Shown here piece by piece: positions 60,036 to 64,000 of a DNA stretch of 64,000 bases. The stretch is from Candidatus Eremiobacterota bacterium. GTDB taxonomy: Bacteria > Vulcanimicrobiota > Vulcanimicrobiia > Vulcanimicrobiales > Vulcanimicrobiaceae. The DNA lies in contig JAFAKB010000086.1 in the NCBI GenBank assembly GCA_019235885.1, positions 17,549 through 81,548 of the forward strand, in the 5' to 3' direction. The notes beneath the pieces are model-generated. The model searched no databases. It was not told where the DNA came from and saw only the letters and a program-made list of their open reading frames with translations. Made by a program: the position numbers and the translations under genes. Within the stretch, counting starts at the first letter, position 1, and every line of letters starts with the position of its first letter.

Positions 60036-61113
60036 GCTGCGGCGGCTGCCGATCATGCAGGAAGGGTTCATGCCCTTCCTGTGGCTGATCTACGCGGTCC
60101 CCGTTCCGCTCTCACTGATTGGAAGCAACGCGCCGGCCTGGCTCATCGCACTGCAGCTCGGCGCGTTGCTCGTCTTTCTCGCCGGGTACGTTGTCGGATA
60201 TGGTTCGTCCGGCTGGCGGGCCATGGCGTTCGTGCTGCTTTTCTTCGCGTTGGGCGTCATCACGTCGCCGACCGATCCGTACGCGATGACCTATTTCATC
60301 TACGCCGCTTCGATGCTCGCGTGGGGGCTGCCGGCGCGTGACGCGTATCGCGCGCTCGCGCTCTACGTTCCGCTCGTCGGCGTCGTGTGCTGGCTGCTGC
60401 ACGTGAGCGTCTACGGCGCGGTGCCGGCGGTCGTCTTCTCCGCGGTCGTCGGCTTCGCGTGCGTCAGCAACGCGGAGCAGAAACGCTCGCACGCGCGGCT
60501 CCGCCAGGCGAACGAAGAGATCGAGCGGCTCGCGCAGATTGCCGAGCGCGAGCGCATCGCGCGCGACCTGCACGACGTGCTCGGCCACACCCTCTCGCTG
60601 ATCGTGCTGAAATCGCAGCTCGCCTCGAAGCTCGCCGAGCGCGATCCGGTACGCGCGTCCGCGGAGATTCGCGAGGTCGAGCAGATCGCGCGCACCTCGC
60701 TCGACGAGCTCCGCGAAGCGGTCGCCGGCTACCGCGGGGCCGGCATCGACGAAGAGCTCGCGCACGCGCGCGACGTGTTGGGCTCGGCGGGACTGCGCTT
60801 CGAATGCGAAGCCGAGGCGGTCCGGTTGGCGCCCGCGCACGAGAGCGTGCTCGCGCTGGCGATCCGCGAGGCGGTCACGAACGTCGTGCGGCACGCGCGC
60901 GCGAGCGCCGTGCGGATGCGGCTCGTCTCCTCCGGCGACGCCTGCCGGTTCGAGATCCACGACGACGGCGTCGGCGGCTCGGCGAACGAAGGGATGGGAC
61001 TGAGCGGGATGCGCGAGCGCGTCGAATCGCACGGCGGCTCGCTGCAGCGCACCACCGACGGCGGGACGCACTTGGTCGTCACGCTGCCGCTCGAGGCCGG
61101 GGCCGCGCGCTGA
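60028..61113 (+). CDS. DesK/NarL-type sensor histidine kinase
   Basis: 361 residues. Five or six membrane helices about 15-145 with only short periplasmic loops (membrane-state sensor), a coiled linker, HisKA_3 with His182 in RERIARDLHDVLGHTLSLIV, and a compact HATPase (AIREAVTNVVRHARASAV; HDDGVGGSANEGMGLSGM). Phosphorylates the regulator encoded next. ATG within the permease end. Confidence 0.9.
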   Translation: MAELRRLPIMQEGFMPFLWLIYAVPVPLSLIGSNAPAWLIALQLGALLVFLAGYVVGYGSSGWRAMAFVLLFFALGVITSPTDPYAMTYFIYAASMLAWGLPARDAYRALALYVPLVGVVCWLLHVSVYGAVPAVVFSAVVGFACVSNAEQKRSHARLRQANEEIERLAQIAERERIARDLHDVLGHTLSLIVLKSQLASKLAERDPVRASAEIREVEQIARTSLDELREAVAGYRGAGIDEELAHARDVLGSAGLRFECEAEAVRLAPAHESVLALAIREAVTNVVRHARASAVRMRLVSSGDACRFEIHDDGVGGSANEGMGLSGMRERVESHGGSLQRTTDGGTHLVVTLPLEAGAAR

Positions 61114-61712
61114 TTCGAATCGTCATCGCCGAGGACCAGCAGCTCGTCGCGGGCGCGCTCGCGGCGCTGCTTCGCCTCGAGCCCGACGTGGAAGTCGTCG
61201 CAAACGCGCACGACGGCCCGACGGCGTTGCGGCGCGTCGAGGAACTCGCGCCCGACATCCTACTGTGCGACATCGAGATGCCGCTGCTGAGCGGACTCGA
61301 GGTGGCAGCCGAGCTGCGGCGGCGCGCGAGCAAGACGCGCATCGTCATCGTGACGACCTTCGCGCGCCCCGGCTACCTGCGCCGCGCGATGGACGCCGGC
61401 GTCGCCGGCTATCTGCTGAAAGACCGTCCGGTCGAAGAGCTGGTCGCCGCCGTGCGCACGGTGCACGCGGGCGGGCGCGCGATCGACCCCAGCCTCGCGG
61501 TGCACGCTTGGACCGAGCCCGACCCGCTCACCGACCGCGAGCGCGCCGTCCTGCGCTTGGCCGGCGACGGGCAGTCGTCGGCCGCGATCGGCGCCGCGCT
61601 CGGCCTCTCCGAAGGGACCGTGCGCAACTACCTGAGCGAAGCGATCGGCAAGGTCGGTGCCGAGAACCGCACCGAAGCCGCCCGCATCGCCCGCGACCGC
61701 GGCTGGCTGTAA
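61110..61712 (+). CDS. NarL/LuxR-family response regulator
   Basis: About 200 residues. Receiver: IRIVIAEDQQLVAGALAALL, phospho-acceptor D54 in LLCDIEMPLLSGLE, Thr in VTTFARPGY, Lys in YLLKDR. LuxR HTH at the end (LTDRERAVLRLAGDGQSSAA, then IGAALGLSEGTVRNYLSEAI). The family's first residues (M-I-R-I-V-I-A-E-D) place the start at a CTG that overlaps the kinase TGA (CTGA); there is no ATG, GTG or TTG at this point, so the start is unusual. Pairs with the upstream kinase to control the ABC operon. Confidence 0.85.
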   Translation: MIRIVIAEDQQLVAGALAALLRLEPDVEVVANAHDGPTALRRVEELAPDILLCDIEMPLLSGLEVAAELRRRASKTRIVIVTTFARPGYLRRAMDAGVAGYLLKDRPVEELVAAVRTVHAGGRAIDPSLAVHAWTEPDPLTDRERAVLRLAGDGQSSAAIGAALGLSEGTVRNYLSEAIGKVGAENRTEAARIARDRGWL

Positions 61713-61730
61713 ACCCGTTGGAGATGTGGC

Positions 61731-62135
61731 TTGAACGAGCAGCACACAATTCGGTTAGTCGGAGGCAATGCCGACGAGGCAGCGATCTTCACCCTGTTTG
61801 ACGAGGGCGATAAATGTCGCCTGCGGTGCGATTACCGCGATAAAACCGTTGAAAGCACGGCAACGGATTTCTTCCAAGCTCTCTGCGACGTTCGTAGTCT
61901 GTTGGCCGAAGATAGCCTCATTCCGTTTTGCTACGGAGCAAGCCTGAACGTATATCCCTCGGGAATGGCGCGAGATATGGGTCAGGGTCTGAAGGCCTAC
62001 AAGCTTGCGATGGGCCGGCACACAAGAATTGACGATCTCGTCGAGATATTTGCTGAAGGCCCTGACGTGGTTCCCGCCTCCGTTCCCGCGCAGGAGCAGT
62101 TTTACCGCGACTGGCTCGCGTCACCACGCACGTAG
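61731..62135 (+). CDS. hypothetical protein, 134 residues
   Basis: Not recognised. TTG start with GGAG about eight bases upstream; small soluble alpha/beta protein (DEGDKCRLRCDYRDKTVEST; QALCDVRSLLAEDSLIPFCY; GLKAYKLAMGRHTRIDDLVE). G+C and codon use are slightly lower than the genes before it. Its C-terminal sequence (EIFAEGPDVVPASVPAQEQF) looks surface-exposed. No neighbour gives a role. Confidence 0.6.
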   Translation: MNEQHTIRLVGGNADEAAIFTLFDEGDKCRLRCDYRDKTVESTATDFFQALCDVRSLLAEDSLIPFCYGASLNVYPSGMARDMGQGLKAYKLAMGRHTRIDDLVEIFAEGPDVVPASVPAQEQFYRDWLASPRT

Positions 62136-62146
62136 ACGCTCAACCG

Positions 62147-62353
62147 TTAGTCTTCCGTTCCGGCTTCGCCCTTGGCGCGCTGCTGCAGCTCCGCGACGAC
62201 GGTCGAGTCGGCGAGCGTCGTCGTGTCGCCGAGCATTCGCCCTTCGGCGATGTCGCGGAGCAGCCGGCGCACGACCTTACCGGAACGCGTCTTCGGCAGT
62301 TCCTGCGCGCCGAACACGATCGTGTCGTCAGGGAAGCAGCGGCGTGCGCGCAC
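62147..62353 (-). pseudogene. duplicated 3' fragment of acetyl-CoA synthetase
   Basis: Encodes [40 protein letters not shown] and [11 protein letters not shown], nearly the same as the last 55 residues of the acs gene at 63536. The rest of the enzyme is missing; the first residues ([11 protein letters not shown]) differ from acs, so it may derive from a related ligase or have diverged. It lacks catalytic domains and is dead as an enzyme. Confidence 0.72.
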
Positions 62354-62365
62354 AATTTGTTGTTA

Positions 62366-62412
62366 AGGCCCCAGCGCGGAAGACGCATCCAGCGTCCGAC
62401 GTGCTGGGGCCT
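62366..62412 (-). terminator. long hairpin terminator
   Basis: 13-bp outer stem (AGGCCCCAGCGCG with CGTGCTGGGGCCT, one G-U pair) enclosing an inner GACGC/GCGTC stem, ten bases downstream of the 62422 stop on the minus strand. Confidence 0.65.
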
Positions 62413-62421
62413 CTGTGTTCG

Positions 62422-62799
62422 TCAGTGCCCTGGAGGTTGAACGCCTATCGGCAACAGGACATGAGAATATTCCTGATGCGTTAGGTTCGGGTGCCCTCCC
62501 ATTGGTTCACCGTGCGCCTGAACCAAGTGAAGTCGCCCGTTCGAGTCCACCCTCACCGCCCTCGCCACGCCGACGATCACCATCTGCGGATCAAGGAATT
62601 TGAAGGCATGATAGGCCGCCTCGTTTTGGTGGACGGAATCTACGGTGCGCTGATGAGCGCGCTGGAGCGCCGCCGTAAATGCGCTGATCGGCTCTGGTTG
62701 AAAAACCGGGACGGAGGGTGTAGCGCTCCGGGCGCCGATCGGCGCGAGGCAGCAGACGGCCGTTCCGACCGCGGGTATGAGCAATTTCCAACTCTTCAT
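62422..62799 (-). CDS. secreted hypothetical protein
   Basis: 125 residues, function unknown. Signal peptide (KLLIPAVGTAVCCLAPIGAR), mature part with HQNEAAYHAFKFLDPQMVIV and a His/Gly-rich end. ATG start. The next gene upstream, 21 bases away, is another exported protein, so the two are likely co-transcribed. Confidence 0.6.
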   Translation of the reverse strand: MKSWKLLIPAVGTAVCCLAPIGARSATPSVPVFQPEPISAFTAALQRAHQRTVDSVHQNEAAYHAFKFLDPQMVIVGVARAVRVDSNGRLHLVQAHGEPMGGHPNLTHQEYSHVLLPIGVQPPGH

Positions 62800-62820
62800 C
62801 GTTTTGATGCACCCACTGAA

Positions 62821-63252
62821 CTAAGAAAACATAGTATAGCTGCAGTCGGAATCGTACACATCGATTCCCATGCTGAACTCACCCAACACCGTCCCGCTGC
62901 GAGAGATTGAGCCGTGGCCCTTCGTGATCTCGATCGTATAGCCACAGTTCGCATTGTATGACGTCACCGCTCCGGGTCCGTTGGGTTGTCCCGCGCATGT
63001 AACGCCACTGCCCCCGACATCGTCATAGAACGTTCCGCCGGCACTCGTACATGCATTTTCATCGACCGCATTCGGGGTCGGCTGCGGGGTTGGTGAAGCA
63101 CCGCCGCCGTCGCCACCGGTGCCCGGTTGGTTGACGAGGTTTTGTGGCGTCCGGTGGGACTGAGTGGGGATAACTTGGCTGGTCGACGAGCAAGCGACGA
63201 ATGCTGCACACGAAACCAGCGCCAAGGCGGCTGCCAATTGACGGTATCTCAA
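62821..63252 (-). CDS. putative lipoprotein
   Basis: 143 residues. TTG start with GAGGTG about six bases upstream; signal MRYRQLAAALALVSCAAFVAC with lipobox-like FVAC, Pro/Thr/Gly linker, then a Cys-containing beta domain (ENACTSAGGTFYDDVGGSGV; TCAGQPN; ANCGYTIEI). Function unknown. Confidence 0.62.
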   Translation of the reverse strand: MRYRQLAAALALVSCAAFVACSSTSQVIPTQSHRTPQNLVNQPGTGGDGGGASPTPQPTPNAVDENACTSAGGTFYDDVGGSGVTCAGQPNGPGAVTSYNANCGYTIEITKGHGSISRSGTVLGEFSMGIDVYDSDCSYTMFS

Positions 63253-63535
63253 AAGCTACACCTCGTAAGCTCGAAAAATCCAACAAATTCCATCGCGCGG
63301 CCGCGCGCGCCGCATGTTCGACCGAACCCGGGCGCGAGTCCTTCAGCTCGCCTTACGCGTCGTTTACTCGGCGCGGAAAGCACCTTTGACGCGACGGGAG
63401 AACGACTTTTCTTCAATTTTAATCGCCGGCGCCGGCGTCTTACCTCGGCAGCTTGCTCCCGTGTGCTGGACAGAGCGGGCATTGAAGCACGTTGCGCTGC
63501 GCCAGGCGACGATTACGCTATGGCGCGTGCTTGTC

Positions 63536-64000
63536 TCAGTCTTCCTTTCCGGCTTCCTCTTTGGCGCGCTGCTGGAGTTCCGCGACGACGGTCGAGTCGG
63601 CGAGCGTGGTCGTGTCGCCGAGCATGCGGCCTTCGGCGATGTCGCGGAGCAGCCGGCGCATGATCTTGCCGGAGCGCGTCTTCGGCAGCTCCTGCGTGAA
63701 CGTCAGGTACTTGGGCCGGCAGAACTTGCCGAGCTTCTCGGCGACGTGATCGCGCAGCTCGTCGGCGAGCGCTTTCGAACCGGTCGTGCCGGCCTTGATC
63801 GTGACGAATGCGCAGATCGCCTGCCCGGTGATGTCGTCGTTCTTGCCGGTAACCGCGGCTTCGGCGACGGCGGGATGGTCGACCAGCGCCGACTCGACCT
63901 CGGTGGTCGAGATGCGGTGGCCGCTCACGTTCATCACGTCGTCGATGCGGCCCATGAACCAGAAGTCGCCCTCGTCGTCGCGCTTGCAGCCGTCGCCGGC
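63536..64000 (-). CDS. acs: acetyl-CoA synthetase, 3' part (5' end outside the window)
   Basis: The frame is open to the right edge; about 154 C-terminal residues are visible: DEGDFWFMGRIDDVMNVSGH and RISTTEVESALV, the mobile C-terminal domain, with the conserved Lys in [12 protein letters not shown] that is the acetylation-controlled catalytic lysine. Activates acetate with ATP and CoA. A duplicated fragment of its end lies at 62147. Confidence 0.92.
   Translation of the reverse strand, partial: AGDGCKRDDEGDFWFMGRIDDVMNVSGHRISTTEVESALVDHPAVAEAAVTGKNDDITGQAICAFVTIKAGTTGSKALADELRDHVAEKLGKFCRPKYLTFTQELPKTRSGKIMRRLLRDIAEGRMLGDTTTLADSTVVAELQQRAKEEAGKED

Noticed and set aside
62361..62412. Integron attC-like structure at the hairpin
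   Set aside because: The core GTTRRRY is not matched (GTTAAGG) and there is no integrase; a terminator explains it.

Overview
The window is 64 kb of GC-rich chromosome (roughly two thirds G+C by eye), densely coded, with many GTG and some TTG starts and frequent 4-base ATGA/GTGA stop-start overlaps. The mix of a flagellar/chemotaxis operon, many lipobox-type secreted proteins, a TonB-dependent receptor (so a diderm envelope) and HARE-HTH-type nucleases suggests an under-sampled soil or rock phylum. My best guess is Ca. Eremiobacterota (WPS-2)/Vulcanimicrobiota, but that is inference from style and not from a marker gene.

Layout. 1-2.8 kb: 3' end of a sugar aminotransferase, then two paralogous lipoproteins. 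2.9-11 kb: flhA, PilZ, cheY, cheC, cheA, cheW, a small membrane protein and a 23S rRNA uracil methyltransferase, all on + and tightly packed. 11-22.4 kb: an accessory region with small regulators, LuxR-type proteins, unknown genes, a LigD-polymerase-like protein without its catalytic acids followed by two tandem winged-helix/PD-(D/E)XK nucleases, an HNH pseudogene, an intact HNH protein, a decayed tRNA-like sequence and a truncated third nuclease copy. 22.4-26 kb: TadG-like pilus protein, class I aldolase, NifU-type scaffold, UbiA prenyltransferase. 26-32.5 kb: phosphate regulon, with a dehydrogenase coupled to a PhoB-type regulator, PhoR-type kinase, pstS, pstC, pstA and pstB; phoU is absent. 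32.5-46 kb: Rieske protein, STAS protein, permease, lipoproteins, phosphoesterase, trypsin-like protease, large TonB receptor, and the threonine-degradation pair tdh and kbl. 46-53 kb: a second accessory stretch with TPR and DUF4279-like proteins, a terpene-cyclase-like protein, a 37-residue membrane peptide, a SWIM-finger DDE transposase with a winged-helix partner, a retropepsin-like remnant and an initiator tRNA. 53-64 kb: adenosine deaminase family, DtxR regulator, rhomboid protease, DinG-like helicase, DUF4142 protein, an ABC transporter with its two-component system, small secreted proteins, and the 3' end of acetyl-CoA synthetase plus a duplicated fragment of it.

How the genes work together. 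The chemotaxis block is a coherent signalling module (CheA/CheW sensing, CheY output, CheC phosphatase, PilZ c-di-GMP input, FlhA export gate). The pho block looks self-contained: pstS and pstC are each preceded by a four-unit TTAA array with the same 10/11/11-base spacing, and a related array lies between the TonB receptor and tdh. The most unusual part is 17.0-22.4 kb, where a catalytically degenerate primase-polymerase-like protein sits in an operon with two paralogous putative nucleases beside HNH genes. This is a candidate defence or DNA-processing cassette that I do not recognise.
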